Assembly: GCF_000021545.1 (NCBI RefSeq)
Contig: NC_012438.1
Coordinates: 434,001 to 498,000, forward strand
Source of the DNA: Sulfurihydrogenibium azorense Az-Fu1
GTDB taxonomy: Bacteria > Aquificota > Aquificia > Aquificales > Hydrogenothermaceae
Reading direction: 5' to 3'
Length of the DNA: 64,000 bases
Shown: piece after piece, positions 7,946-16,269 of the stretch
Layout: every line of letters begins with the position of its first letter
Position numbering within the stretch: position 1 is the stretch's first letter
The notes under the pieces: generated by a model
Database searches by the model: none
Told to the model about the DNA's origin: nothing
Seen by the model: only the letters and a program-made list of their open reading frames with translations
Translations under genes and position numbers: made by a program

Positions 7946-7946
7946 A
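6507..7946 (+). CDS. tnpB: TnpB protein with a substituted RuvC-III aspartate
   Basis: A 479-residue TnpB with RuvC motif I (IALDVGLNPLFAV), motif II (IVIEKLDFR), the bridge-like KRMNRLLSNFGKRF, and an intact C4 zinc finger (CSSC and CKAC). Motif III normally reads AD-x-NAA-x-NI; here it is NAQVNGARNI, with CAA (Gln) at the catalytic Asp. A change from Asp to CAA needs two base changes, so this is not a single-step decay. The protein may be nuclease-dead, like the TnpB-derived repressors known as TldR, or it may use another acidic residue. The ATG at 6507 has only a weak RBS. Confidence 0.85.
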   Translation: MSKDMIVGAYEYRCFANKGKILRVIEVLKEYRKLAKIISNLQWEAFFKTGKFNKYLKLKSIHSNLSERWKQTCQWQVVSVLESFIGNIQNKFKEIVLNSNLNEETKQYLLAINKNKDWFNSDIKYDNEIKKLARKIFKHILSRWNLPSFKHINLHLDSKVAVVEENEKSRAFDRWIKLSTLEKGKPIFLPLQNNTYAEQLEGELLNFCQISVEKDTLIVKLIKKLKDKKKEYIPKTEKIALDVGLNPLFAVNTGDLFGRNFIDYLKKLDEKITKRISSLQKKGIKPSQDMKYVKLVKRLSNFLQNEINRYINRIVELYKPREIVIEKLDFRSPDLSKRMNRLLSNFGKRFINEKLNRLKEIYGIQIVEINPAYTSQTCSSCGYVDIKNRKNTQEFECKACGKKINAQVNGARNILARRSCKDVKIYYSKKQILQILIKRYLERLKGCNSAPLDIVRSNPYFKDYLDDFLNPAVVENKRL

Positions 7947-8110
7947 AATGGGGAACTATAACTAAAGAAAAATGGTTTGAGTTGAGAGAGTTAAGAAATA
8001 TTCTTGTCCATGAGTACGAAGATGAAAAAGATAAAGTTTCAAAAACTCTTAACAAAATTTACGATGAAATTCCATTTTTTGAGAACTTTTTAGAGAAGTT
8101 AAAACTATGA
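7946..8110 (+). pseudogene. hepT: HEPN toxin of module 2, C-terminal fragment
   Basis: Fifty-four codons that continue the fragment at 6100-6417: KWGTITKEKWFELRELRN then ILVHEYED, which contains the RX4HXY catalytic motif. There is no start codon with an RBS of its own. The TGA overlaps the uvrB ATG by four bases (ATGA), showing that before the insertion the toxin gene was coupled to uvrB. Confidence 0.8.
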
Positions 8111-10095
8111 GTAAGTCTATCTTTAAACTAAAAGCACCTTTTGAGCCAACAGGAGACCAGCCAAAGGCTATAAAGCAGCTGTATGAAAACTTAAAGTCAG
8201 GTATTAATGAGCAGGTCTTACTGGGAGCTACAGGAACAGGAAAAACATTTACCATAGCAAACCTTATAGAAAAGTACGGAAGACCTACACTTATCCTGTC
8301 CCACAACAAAACTCTGGCAGCTCAGTTGTACAGAGAGATAAAAGAACTCTTTCCTGATAACGCTGTAGAATACTTTGTCTCTTACTATGACTACTACCAA
8401 CCTGAGGCCTATATTCCCCAAAAAGACCTTTACATAGAAAAAGACAGTGCTATTAACGACTCCATAGACAGATTGAGACACTCAGCAACAAGAAGTTTGA
8501 TAGAAAGACCAGACACAATAGTCGTTGCATCTGTATCTTGTATATACGGACTTGGGACTCCTGAATTTTATGAAAAGTTAAGACTTCAACTTTACGTAGG
8601 AATGGAAATAGACCGTCAAACCCTTCTTAGAAAACTTGTAGAACTTCAATACCAGAGAGATGACTTTTCTCTAAAAAGAGGAACATTTAAAGTGAAAGGC
8701 GATACGGTAGAGATACTTCCAGCTTACACAGAAGATGTTATTATCCGAATTGAGTTTTTTGGAGATGAGATAGAAAACATAACTGAGATAGATATATTCA
8801 ACAGAGATGTAAAAAGAAAGTTAGAAAGAACGGTAATATTCCCTGCAAGCCACTATGTAATACCAAGACCTGATATGATAGAAGCTATAAAACAAATACA
8901 GAAAGATTTAGAAATAGAAGTAGAAGAGTTTAGAAAGCAAGGAAAAGAGATAGAAGCAAATAGGCTCTGGCAAAGGACAAACTACGATATAGAGATGATG
9001 TTAGAACTTGGAACATGTAAAGGAATAGAAAACTACTCAAGATACTTTGATGGTAGAAAACCGGGAGAACCTCCTTACACACTTATAGATTACTTTCCAG
9101 AAGACTTTTTACTTATTATAGATGAATCCCACGTTACAATTCCACAAATAAAAGCTATGTACAACGGAGATTTAGCAAGAAAAGAAAATCTTGTAAAGTA
9201 CGGTTGGAGAATGAAGTCGGCTTACGATAACAGACCTTTAAAGTTTGAAGAGTTTGTCAGTAAAATCCAAAAGGCTATCTACGTATCTGCAACACCTGCC
9301 CAGTGGGAGATAGAAAGGTCAAAAGGTGTAATAGTAGAACAGATAATAAGACCAACAGGACTTTTAGACCCTGTTATAGAAGTAAAGAAAACAGAAGGAC
9401 AGATAGATGACCTAATAAACGAAATATGGAAAGTAAAAGAGAGAAATGAAAGAGCGTTAGTAATAACTCTTACCAAAAAGATGGCAGAAAATTTGGCAGA
9501 CTACTTACAAGAAAGAGATATAAAGGCTGTGTACCTTCACTCAGAGATAGACACTATAGAAAGAGCAAAGATAATAAAAGAGTTTAGAGAAGGAAAGTAC
9601 GACGTAATAGTAGGTGTAAACTTACTTAGAGAAGGTCTTGATATGCCAGAAGTCTCTTTAGTGGCAGTTTTAGATGCAGATAAACAAGGATTTTTAAGGT
9701 CAAAGACAGCACTAATCCAAACGATAGGAAGAGCTGCAAGGAACGAAAACGGAAAAGCAATACTCTACGCAGATAAACTAACACCTGCTATGGTAGAAAC
9801 TATAGAAGAGACAAACAGAAGAAGAAAACTACAACAAGAGTATAACGAAAAACACGGTATTACACCAAAAACAGTAAAAAAAGAAATAAAAGATTTAATA
9901 TCTTTAGAAGAACTTGGAATATTAGAACTTTACCAAGAGATACCGGAGGACATATCAACAGAAGAAGATTTACTTAAAGAGATAGAAAAGTTAGAAAAAC
10001 AGATGTGGGAGTATGCTAAAAACTGGGAGTTTGAAAAGGCAGCCCAAGTGAGGGATAAGTTAGAAAAGTTAAAAAAATTAGCAACAGTATTGTAA
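8107..10095 (+). CDS. uvrB: UvrABC system protein B
   Basis: The damage-verifying DNA helicase of nucleotide excision repair; it receives lesions from UvrA and recruits UvrC. The 662 residues show Walker A ([10 protein letters not shown]), the beta-hairpin region ([12 protein letters not shown]), the DEAD-like IIDESHV, ATPAQWE, the late helicase motifs ([23 protein letters not shown]) and a C-terminal UVR domain ([27 protein letters not shown]). Length is normal. The start overlaps the broken HEPN gene, so transcription may come through the element or from inside it. uvrC is also in this window. Confidence 0.97.
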   Translation: MSKSIFKLKAPFEPTGDQPKAIKQLYENLKSGINEQVLLGATGTGKTFTIANLIEKYGRPTLILSHNKTLAAQLYREIKELFPDNAVEYFVSYYDYYQPEAYIPQKDLYIEKDSAINDSIDRLRHSATRSLIERPDTIVVASVSCIYGLGTPEFYEKLRLQLYVGMEIDRQTLLRKLVELQYQRDDFSLKRGTFKVKGDTVEILPAYTEDVIIRIEFFGDEIENITEIDIFNRDVKRKLERTVIFPASHYVIPRPDMIEAIKQIQKDLEIEVEEFRKQGKEIEANRLWQRTNYDIEMMLELGTCKGIENYSRYFDGRKPGEPPYTLIDYFPEDFLLIIDESHVTIPQIKAMYNGDLARKENLVKYGWRMKSAYDNRPLKFEEFVSKIQKAIYVSATPAQWEIERSKGVIVEQIIRPTGLLDPVIEVKKTEGQIDDLINEIWKVKERNERALVITLTKKMAENLADYLQERDIKAVYLHSEIDTIERAKIIKEFREGKYDVIVGVNLLREGLDMPEVSLVAVLDADKQGFLRSKTALIQTIGRAARNENGKAILYADKLTPAMVETIEETNRRRKLQQEYNEKHGITPKTVKKEIKDLISLEELGILELYQEIPEDISTEEDLLKEIEKLEKQMWEYAKNWEFEKAAQVRDKLEKLKKLATVL

Positions 10096-10097
10096 AA

Positions 10098-10274
10098 TCA
10101 AGCAAACAAATCTACATGACCTTCTTTTATTTTATTTTCTTTCTCTTCTTTACTTTCCTCTTTTAGAGTTTCTTTTTTAACTTTACTTTTTTTCTTTTTT
10201 AAAAACTCTCTCTTTGATTGGTCTTCTGAAACCGGTTTTATTTCAAAAACTTTATCAATGTTTAAATCGTCCAT
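10098..10274 (-). CDS. Small highly charged protein, unknown function
   Basis: A 58-codon frame on the minus strand, convergent with uvrB, starting MDDLNIDKVFEIKPVSED and ending GHVDLFA. About 40% of residues are Lys or Glu. An AAGG lies nine bases before the ATG. The ordered start and end with a charged middle, plus the RBS and the otherwise empty gap, argue for a real gene. I do not recognise the family. Confidence 0.6.
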   Translation of the reverse strand: MDDLNIDKVFEIKPVSEDQSKREFLKKKKSKVKKETLKEESKEEKENKIKEGHVDLFA

Positions 10275-10354
10275 TTTAATAACCTTAAAAAATCATTTAA
10301 TACATCTAAATTTATGGTAAAATTAGAGAAAAACAATCTCAATGAGGAGAGTAT

Positions 10355-11350
10355 ATGAAAGAGTTTATTCTTGATGCAAGAGGACTACCAAAAACTGCAA
10401 TAACTACTGCTATAGAGTCCGGAGTAGATTACATACTTATTGAAGAAGAAAAGGCAAACGAAATAAAAAAGTTAGGTAGAGTAAAACTCATACTTCAAGA
10501 CAAAGAAGGAAATCTTACAGAAGACTTCGTTATAGTAAAGATAGAAAATAAACAAGATGAAGAAAAAGCAGCAAACTTGGCAAAAAGCGGTAAAAAAGTT
10601 ATAGTTCAAACTACAGACTGGACTATAATTCCTTTAGAAAACCTTATAGCCCAATCACCTAACATATACTCTATAGTAAAGGATGCAGAGGAAGCAAAAA
10701 CATCTATAGGAATCCTTGAAAAAGGTGTAAGAGGAGTAGTTCTTAAAACAGACAACTTGAACGAAATAAAAAAAGTAGCGAAAATTATAAAAGAGGATAC
10801 AGAAAAGTTAAACATGGTAAAAGCAAAGGTGACAAGTATAAAACCCGTAGGTATGGGGGATAGAGTAGCTGTGGATACAACGTCCTTACTTAAAAAAGGA
10901 GAAGGGATGCTTGTAGGTAACTCTTCAGCTGGCATGATTTTAGTACATGCTGAGACAGAAGAGTCAGAGTATGTAGCATCACGACCTTTTAGAGTAAATG
11001 CTGGAGCTGTCCATATGTATACCCGTGTACCAAACGGTAAAACTACATATCTAAGTGAGCTTTCATCTGGAAAAGAAGTTATGGTATATGACTTTAATGG
11101 AAACGGAAGAGTTGTGTACGTAGGAAGGGCAAAAGTAGAAAGAAGACCTATGCTCTTAATAGAAGCTGAGTACGAAGGGAAAAAACTCTCTGCTATTCTA
11201 CAGAATGCAGAAACTATAAGAGTTGTAAAACCAGATGGAACACCTGTATCAGTAGTAGACTTAAAAGTTGGTGATGAAATAGTAGGGTACGTAGAAGAAG
11301 CTGGAAGACACTTTGGAATGAAAGTAGAAGAAACAATTATGGAGAAGTAA
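10355..11350 (+). CDS. 3-Dehydroquinate synthase II (archaeal type)
   Basis: 331 residues matching the archaeal-type DHQ synthase that makes 3-dehydroquinate from 2-amino-3,7-dideoxy-D-threo-hept-6-ulosonate and NAD, bypassing the classical DAHP/AroB start of the shikimate pathway. Recognisable segments are WTIIPLENLIA, GVRGVVLKTDN, GMGDRVAVDTTSLLKKGEGMLVGNSSAGM, FRVNAGAVHMY and KVGDEIVGYVEEAGRHFGM. GAGGAG precedes the ATG. It is unrelated to bacterial AroB and occurs in other Aquificota. The MCE gene follows one base later. Confidence 0.88.
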   Translation: MKEFILDARGLPKTAITTAIESGVDYILIEEEKANEIKKLGRVKLILQDKEGNLTEDFVIVKIENKQDEEKAANLAKSGKKVIVQTTDWTIIPLENLIAQSPNIYSIVKDAEEAKTSIGILEKGVRGVVLKTDNLNEIKKVAKIIKEDTEKLNMVKAKVTSIKPVGMGDRVAVDTTSLLKKGEGMLVGNSSAGMILVHAETEESEYVASRPFRVNAGAVHMYTRVPNGKTTYLSELSSGKEVMVYDFNGNGRVVYVGRAKVERRPMLLIEAEYEGKKLSAILQNAETIRVVKPDGTPVSVVDLKVGDEIVGYVEEAGRHFGMKVEETIMEK

Positions 11351-11351
11351 G

Positions 11352-12902
11352 ATGAATAATTCTGTAAAAGTAGGAATATTTGTATTAGTAATATCTGGTT
11401 TGTTAGGATTTTTAATAATAAAATTCAGTGGTAAAGAGTTTGGTCAAAACTACAAAGAATATTTTGTTTACTTTACAGATGCTCAAGGACTGTCTCAAGG
11501 AGCTGACGTTCAAGTTCAAGGTGTAAAATCTGGAAAAGTAGAAGAGATAAAATTTGAGCAGGGGAAAGTAAAGGTAAAGTTTAAAGTAAGGCAAGAAATA
11601 CCTATCTATAAAGATGCGAAGGTTGTAATAAGGACATACGGTTTAATGGGAGATAAATATCTGTATGTAGAACCTGGTAACCCATCTTCTGGAGAGTTGG
11701 TATCAGGAGGAGTTATTGAGAATACTACCAAGATAGCATCTACAGAAGAAATGATAGACCAAGTTCGGTTGTCGGCTAAGAAATTTGGAGAGTTGATGGA
11801 TAATCTAAACAAAGCATTAGGAGATGAAAGACTAAAAAAACTAATAGAAGACTTTGATAAATTTGCATACAATACTAACGAAGTTGTAGTACAAAACAAA
11901 GAAGATGTTAGACAAGCTATAGCAAATATAAGGGCTATAACTGCAGAGTTAAGACAGAAACTGCCAAGTATAACTGAAAATCTTGATAAAACATTGGAAA
12001 ACACGAAAAATATAACAGATGAAAACAGAGAAGACATAAGGAAGTTAATAGCAAACCTAAAAGATTTATCTGTAGCGTTAAAAGAAAAAGCACCAAAGAC
12101 TTTAGATTCTGTTGATAAAGCAGCAACAGAAATAGAGAAAGCCGTAAGTGAAAACAGACAGGATTTAAGATTAAGTATAGAAAACATAAAGAAAGCTTCA
12201 GACAACCTAAACCAAATCCTTGCAAAAGTTAACGAAGGAAAAGGAACTTTAGGAAAACTTGTAAATGAAGACAGTTTTTATAACAATGTTAATGAAGGAG
12301 TAAAATCCTTTGCAGAGCCATTTAAAGTTGTTAAAGAGTCTAACCTTGAAGTCATAATGCAAGGGGAAAAACATACAGGGAACAAAGACTCTAAAGCAGG
12401 AGCTGCATTTAGGTTTGTACCACCAAGTGATGATAGATACTACTATGTTGGTATTTTGTCTAACTCTCAAGGATATGTAGATAAAAAAGAGGAGATAACA
12501 GCAAACGGAACTACCACAACATACGTTACTAAAAAATATGGAATACTCTTTGATTTACAGTATGCAAGGAAGATTTTAAACCTTGGAGAGTCCCAACTTT
12601 GGGCAAGGTTTGGTATAAAAGACTCATCAGCTGACTTAGGTGGAGATTTTGTTTTAAGTCCTAATTTAAAATTTGTAGCTGATGTTTATAGATTCAACAG
12701 AAAAGATTTAGTAAACCAGCCTAACAATCCACAGTTTGATTTTGGTTTAGAGTATAGATTTTCTAAATATCCTGTCTTTGTAAAGTTAGGTGGCTCAGAC
12801 CTTTTAAACAGCTCTGTTAGAGGCTTTTATATAGGTGGAGGATTTGTATTTACAGACAACTACTTAAAGTATCTTTTAGGTTCTTTACCTAAAGTAAGAT
12901 AA
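11352..12902 (+). CDS. MlaD/MCE-family lipid-transport protein with C-terminal beta-rich domain
   Basis: A 516-residue envelope protein. An N-terminal membrane anchor (7-24) leads to an MCE domain (about 38-115; GLSQGADVQVQGVKSGKVEEI, GLMGDKYLYVEPG), then about 180 residues of helical repeats of the type NREDIRKLIANLKDLS, then a C-terminal 190-residue domain with alternating aromatic strands ending in GFVFTDNYLKYLLGSLPKVR. MCE proteins shuttle phospholipids between the inner and outer membrane. The last domain looks like an outer-membrane or surface beta-domain, so the protein may bridge the periplasm. No permease or ATPase gene is adjacent. Confidence 0.82.
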   Translation: MNNSVKVGIFVLVISGLLGFLIIKFSGKEFGQNYKEYFVYFTDAQGLSQGADVQVQGVKSGKVEEIKFEQGKVKVKFKVRQEIPIYKDAKVVIRTYGLMGDKYLYVEPGNPSSGELVSGGVIENTTKIASTEEMIDQVRLSAKKFGELMDNLNKALGDERLKKLIEDFDKFAYNTNEVVVQNKEDVRQAIANIRAITAELRQKLPSITENLDKTLENTKNITDENREDIRKLIANLKDLSVALKEKAPKTLDSVDKAATEIEKAVSENRQDLRLSIENIKKASDNLNQILAKVNEGKGTLGKLVNEDSFYNNVNEGVKSFAEPFKVVKESNLEVIMQGEKHTGNKDSKAGAAFRFVPPSDDRYYYVGILSNSQGYVDKKEEITANGTTTTYVTKKYGILFDLQYARKILNLGESQLWARFGIKDSSADLGGDFVLSPNLKFVADVYRFNRKDLVNQPNNPQFDFGLEYRFSKYPVFVKLGGSDLLNSSVRGFYIGGGFVFTDNYLKYLLGSLPKVR

Positions 12903-12915
12903 AAGAGGTGAGAAA

Positions 12916-13617
12916 ATGAGAGAGATTAAAAATATAGATAAATTAAGTGTTTTAAAAGAGATTCCACTTTTTTCTGGTTTAAAAGAAGAAGAGCTTAAAA
13001 GTATAGAAAAGTTTTTCATCTATAAAGAATATAAAAAAGGCGAGTACATCTTTTACGAGGGAGATAGGGAGCCCGGGATATACTTTGTTGTTGATGGAAT
13101 AATAAAACTTATCAAAGAGACGTCTGATGGTAAAACTGTTATTTTAAGATTAGCAACGAAAGGGGAAAGTTTTGGTTGGCTTGTTATGAAAGACTCTACA
13201 CCTACAAGTACTTACTCAGCTCAAACATTGATAGATTCAAAAGTTTTATACATATCAAACCAAGACTTTTTAAAATTACTTTTAATGTATCCTGCTTTAG
13301 CTATAAGGATAACTTGTGATTCTACAAAGAAAACCCTTGAAGCTTACGACAGACTAAAAAGTCTTGCTGTAGAGAAAGTAGAAGGAAGAATAGCTACATT
13401 ACTTTTAGAGTTGGTAGAAAAAATAGGAAAAAAAGAAGGAGATAATGTTGTAATAAACGCTCCTATAACAAGACAAGATATAGCAGAAATGGCTGGGACA
13501 ACTGTAGAAACAGCCATAAGGGTTATAAGCCGATGGAAAAAGGAGGGTATATTAGACACGGAAAGAGGAAAAATAGAGATATTTGACATAGATTACCTGC
13601 AAGATTTAGTCAGCTGA
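12916..13617 (+). CDS. Crp/Fnr-family transcriptional regulator
   Basis: 233 residues: an N-terminal cyclic-nucleotide-type sensor (IPLFSGLKEEELKSIEKFF, YIFYEGDREPGIYFVVDGIIKL) and a C-terminal winged helix-turn-helix (TRQDIAEMAGTTVETAIRVISRWKKEGIL). Only one cysteine (ITCDS) is present, so there is no Fnr-type iron-sulfur cluster. The gene sits 13 bases after the MCE gene and 87 bases before the tolC efflux operon, which it may control. The effector is unknown. Confidence 0.88.
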   Translation: MREIKNIDKLSVLKEIPLFSGLKEEELKSIEKFFIYKEYKKGEYIFYEGDREPGIYFVVDGIIKLIKETSDGKTVILRLATKGESFGWLVMKDSTPTSTYSAQTLIDSKVLYISNQDFLKLLLMYPALAIRITCDSTKKTLEAYDRLKSLAVEKVEGRIATLLLELVEKIGKKEGDNVVINAPITRQDIAEMAGTTVETAIRVISRWKKEGILDTERGKIEIFDIDYLQDLVS

Positions 13618-13656
13618 AAATATGTCAAAAATCAGAAAAGTTCTATTTCGTAGTGG

Positions 13657-13662
13657 TATAAT
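13657..13662 (+). promoter_or_regulatory. Putative -10 box of the tolC efflux operon
   Basis: TATAAT just after the crp-like gene and 42 bases before the tolC ATG; the spacing region has no strong -35, which would fit activator dependence. The tandem repeat starts at the base after it. Confidence 0.5.
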
Positions 13663-13690
13663 AATATTCTAATATTCTAATATTCTAATA
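13663..13690 (+). repeat. Tandem octamer AATATTCT, 3.5 copies
   Basis: Three perfect copies of AATATTCT followed by AATA lie between the TATAAT box and the ribosome binding site of tolC. Copy-number change would alter the promoter start region and leader length without touching the coding frame. Confidence 0.9.
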
Positions 13691-13704
13691 AAGAGGTTAA
13701 GAGA

Positions 13705-15102
13705 ATGAAGAAAAATAAAAGTTTAAGTTTATTGATTGTATCTTTTTTAACTGCCTCATCTTTTGCTAAAGAGGTATCCCTTGAAGAGGCTATCCAAACA
13801 GGATTACAAAACAACTACGAAGTAAAGGCATCAGAGAAGATGTTAAAATCAAAAGAGTACGCTTACCAATCAGCAAAGGGTTATATGTATCCTTCTTTAA
13901 ACTTTAGTGAGATGTTTATGAGGACAAACGAGCCGGGCTATGCAATGTGGAACACTATGAGCCAGAAAAAACTTGACTTTATGACTTCTTCAAAGTTTGT
14001 AGATATGACAGCTTTAAACCCTATGTTTGGTAACATGTTTGCTAAACCTTCCTATCCAGAGGTAAACAGCTGGAGAACAAAAATTGAACTACAGCTTCCA
14101 ATCTACACAGGTGGGAAGATATCTTCTGGTATAGAGATGGCTAAAAGAGATTACGAATCTTCTAAACACGAATACACAAGATCTAAAGAAAAAGCTATAT
14201 ACGATATATCAAAAGCTTACTATGGAGCTCTCCTTGCCAAAGAAGCTATAAAGCTTGCAAATCAAGCTTACAAAGATGCTGAAAAACACTACCAAACAGC
14301 TCAGTCAATGGTAAAAAACGGTCTTGCTATTCCTGCAGATGAACTTAGAGCTAAAGTTTATATGTCAGAAATGTCAGCAAAGATAAAAGAAGCTGAAAAC
14401 AACTACTTAGTAGCAAAAAGAGGATTACTTTTAGCTATGGGACTGGATAAAGTAGACCCTACAGAGATAGATGTTGTAGGAAACCTTGTTTGTGAAAATG
14501 TAGAAAAACCTGTTGGAGAGTATCAAGATTACGCTTTATCCCACAGGTCAGACCTTTTAGCTGTAAGGGAGAAAATAAAAATGGCTCAAAAGTATGTAGA
14601 TTTTAACAAATCAGACTTACTGCCTACTGTAGGAGCTTTTGCATCTTACGAACTTAATGACGGAAAATGGATGTTAGGTAATGAAGGAAAGTGGTGGATG
14701 GCTGGAGTTGCTTTAAACTGGAAAGTATTTGATGGTTTTCAATCTTTTAACAAGTATAAAAGCGCAAAAGAGATGTACGACCACTATAAACAACAAGAGA
14801 AAGGATTTGAAGAATTTATAAAGTTTAACGTGTACAAAGCTTACAAAGATTATCTAACAAGTAAAGACAAACTTAAAACAGAGATGGACAACGTAAGGTA
14901 TGCTGAAGAGATTTTAAAGGTTACAGAGACAAGGTATAAAAACCAACTTGCTTCTATGATAGACCTTTTAGATACACAAACTATGTATGATAAAATAAAG
15001 TTTGATAAGGCTCAGGCAGAGTATAACTGTCAATTATTAGTTTTAGAACTTAAATATCAATCAGGATTACTAATTCAAGAAAATCAAAAGAGAGGAGAGT
15101 AG
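13705..15102 (+). CDS. tolC: TolC-family outer membrane efflux protein
   Basis: 465 residues with a signal peptide (MKKNKSLSLLIVSFLTASSFA) and the TolC repeat pattern (SLEEAIQTGLQNNYEVKASE at the start, long helices such as AIYDISKAYYGALLAKEAIKLA, and the second repeat AYKDYLTSKDKLKTEMDNVRYAEE). TolC proteins form the outer-membrane duct of tripartite exporters. An AGAGG RBS precedes the ATG. Two bases separate it from the adaptor gene, so the three efflux genes form one operon. Confidence 0.92.
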   Translation: MKKNKSLSLLIVSFLTASSFAKEVSLEEAIQTGLQNNYEVKASEKMLKSKEYAYQSAKGYMYPSLNFSEMFMRTNEPGYAMWNTMSQKKLDFMTSSKFVDMTALNPMFGNMFAKPSYPEVNSWRTKIELQLPIYTGGKISSGIEMAKRDYESSKHEYTRSKEKAIYDISKAYYGALLAKEAIKLANQAYKDAEKHYQTAQSMVKNGLAIPADELRAKVYMSEMSAKIKEAENNYLVAKRGLLLAMGLDKVDPTEIDVVGNLVCENVEKPVGEYQDYALSHRSDLLAVREKIKMAQKYVDFNKSDLLPTVGAFASYELNDGKWMLGNEGKWWMAGVALNWKVFDGFQSFNKYKSAKEMYDHYKQQEKGFEEFIKFNVYKAYKDYLTSKDKLKTEMDNVRYAEEILKVTETRYKNQLASMIDLLDTQTMYDKIKFDKAQAEYNCQLLVLELKYQSGLLIQENQKRGE

Positions 15103-15104
15103 CT

Positions 15105-16268
15105 ATGAACAAAACAGTTAAGTTTATACTCTTTTTTGTATTACCTATTGCCATTTTTATACTTTGGCTTGGTGGATTTTTATCCCATAGGGTAGAACCC
15201 GGAGAAGCAAAAGACAAGGGTAAAGTTGTAAGTGGGTTGCCGGTTTTAACTGTTGAGGAAAAGGAAGTACCTAACGTCTACAAAGCTGACGGTATGATTA
15301 CAGCAGAAAATAACGCAAAAGTATCAACAAAATGGATGGGTAGAATACTAAAGATTTATGTAAACGAAGGAGATTATGTAAAAGCAGGTCAAACTCTCGC
15401 TGTTCTTGATGACTCCGAGATAAGACAACAAAAGAATGAAGCTTTGGCAGGTTTGGAGGAACTTTCAAAGGCAAGAGATGAAGCATTGGCAGCAAGGAAA
15501 GCAGCTTTAGAAAATTACGAGTTTGCTAAAAGAACCTATGAAAGATTTAAAAACCTTTACCAAGAAAATGCAGTATCAAAACAACAACTTGAAGAAATAG
15601 AAACTAAAATGGTCGCTGCTAAATCCATGGTTGAACAGGTAGATGCAAAATTAGCTCAACTAAAAGCAAAAGAATCCCAAGTAAAGGCTAAAATTAACCA
15701 AGTAGATATAATGGCAGGATACGCCGTTATAAAAGCTCCTTTTGATGGATATGTCATAAAGAAAATGAATGACGAAGGAGATATGGCAGCTCCGGGAATG
15801 CCTATATTTATAATAGGGGAGAAAAAACTCCAATTTGTTGCTAATTTAGACGAGTCTTTATTAGATAAGGTAAAAGTTGGAGACACTTTGAAAGTTAAAC
15901 TTGGAGATAGGGAAGTAGAAGGAAAGATTGTAGAGAAAAATCCAAATATAGACCCAATGAATAGGACTTTTAAGATTAAACTTGATATACCTTACTCTGA
16001 ATCTATAACTTCCGGAATGTACGGAAAAATTTTGATACCAATCTCAACATCTAAAAAGATTGTAATACCTAAATCTGCCGTATTTAAGTGGGGACAGCTT
16101 ACAGCTGTATACGTGGTAGGACAGGATAACGTAATTCGTTTAACTTATGTAAAGTTAGGTGAAGATTATGGAGACAGTGTAGAGGTGTTATCAGGAATAA
16201 AACCGGGAGATAAGATTATTGCATCACAAACAGAAAAAGCTTGTGATGGATGCAGGTTAGGAGGTTAA
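15105..16268 (+). CDS. RND efflux periplasmic adaptor (membrane fusion protein)
   Basis: 387 residues: N-terminal anchor (7-27), a lipoyl/barrel-sandwich half (AKVSTKWMGRILKIYVNEGDYVKAGQTLAVLDD is split around the hairpin), a coiled-coil hairpin (about 108-200, Ala/Glu/Lys rich), the second half (GYAVIKAPFDGYVIKK) and beta-barrel and membrane-proximal domains. It links the RND pump to TolC. The end reads ACDGC, a CxxC that is not usual in these proteins and could bind metal or be chance. One base separates it from the RND gene. Confidence 0.9.
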   Translation: MNKTVKFILFFVLPIAIFILWLGGFLSHRVEPGEAKDKGKVVSGLPVLTVEEKEVPNVYKADGMITAENNAKVSTKWMGRILKIYVNEGDYVKAGQTLAVLDDSEIRQQKNEALAGLEELSKARDEALAARKAALENYEFAKRTYERFKNLYQENAVSKQQLEEIETKMVAAKSMVEQVDAKLAQLKAKESQVKAKINQVDIMAGYAVIKAPFDGYVIKKMNDEGDMAAPGMPIFIIGEKKLQFVANLDESLLDKVKVGDTLKVKLGDREVEGKIVEKNPNIDPMNRTFKIKLDIPYSESITSGMYGKILIPISTSKKIVIPKSAVFKWGQLTAVYVVGQDNVIRLTYVKLGEDYGDSVEVLSGIKPGDKIIASQTEKACDGCRLGG

Positions 16269-16269
16269 A

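Noticed and set aside
13614-13644. CTGA...TCAG palindrome after the crp-like gene as a Crp/Fnr site
   Set aside because: One half is the stop codon region and the arms are only four bases; it does not match a TGTGA or TTGAT half-site pair.
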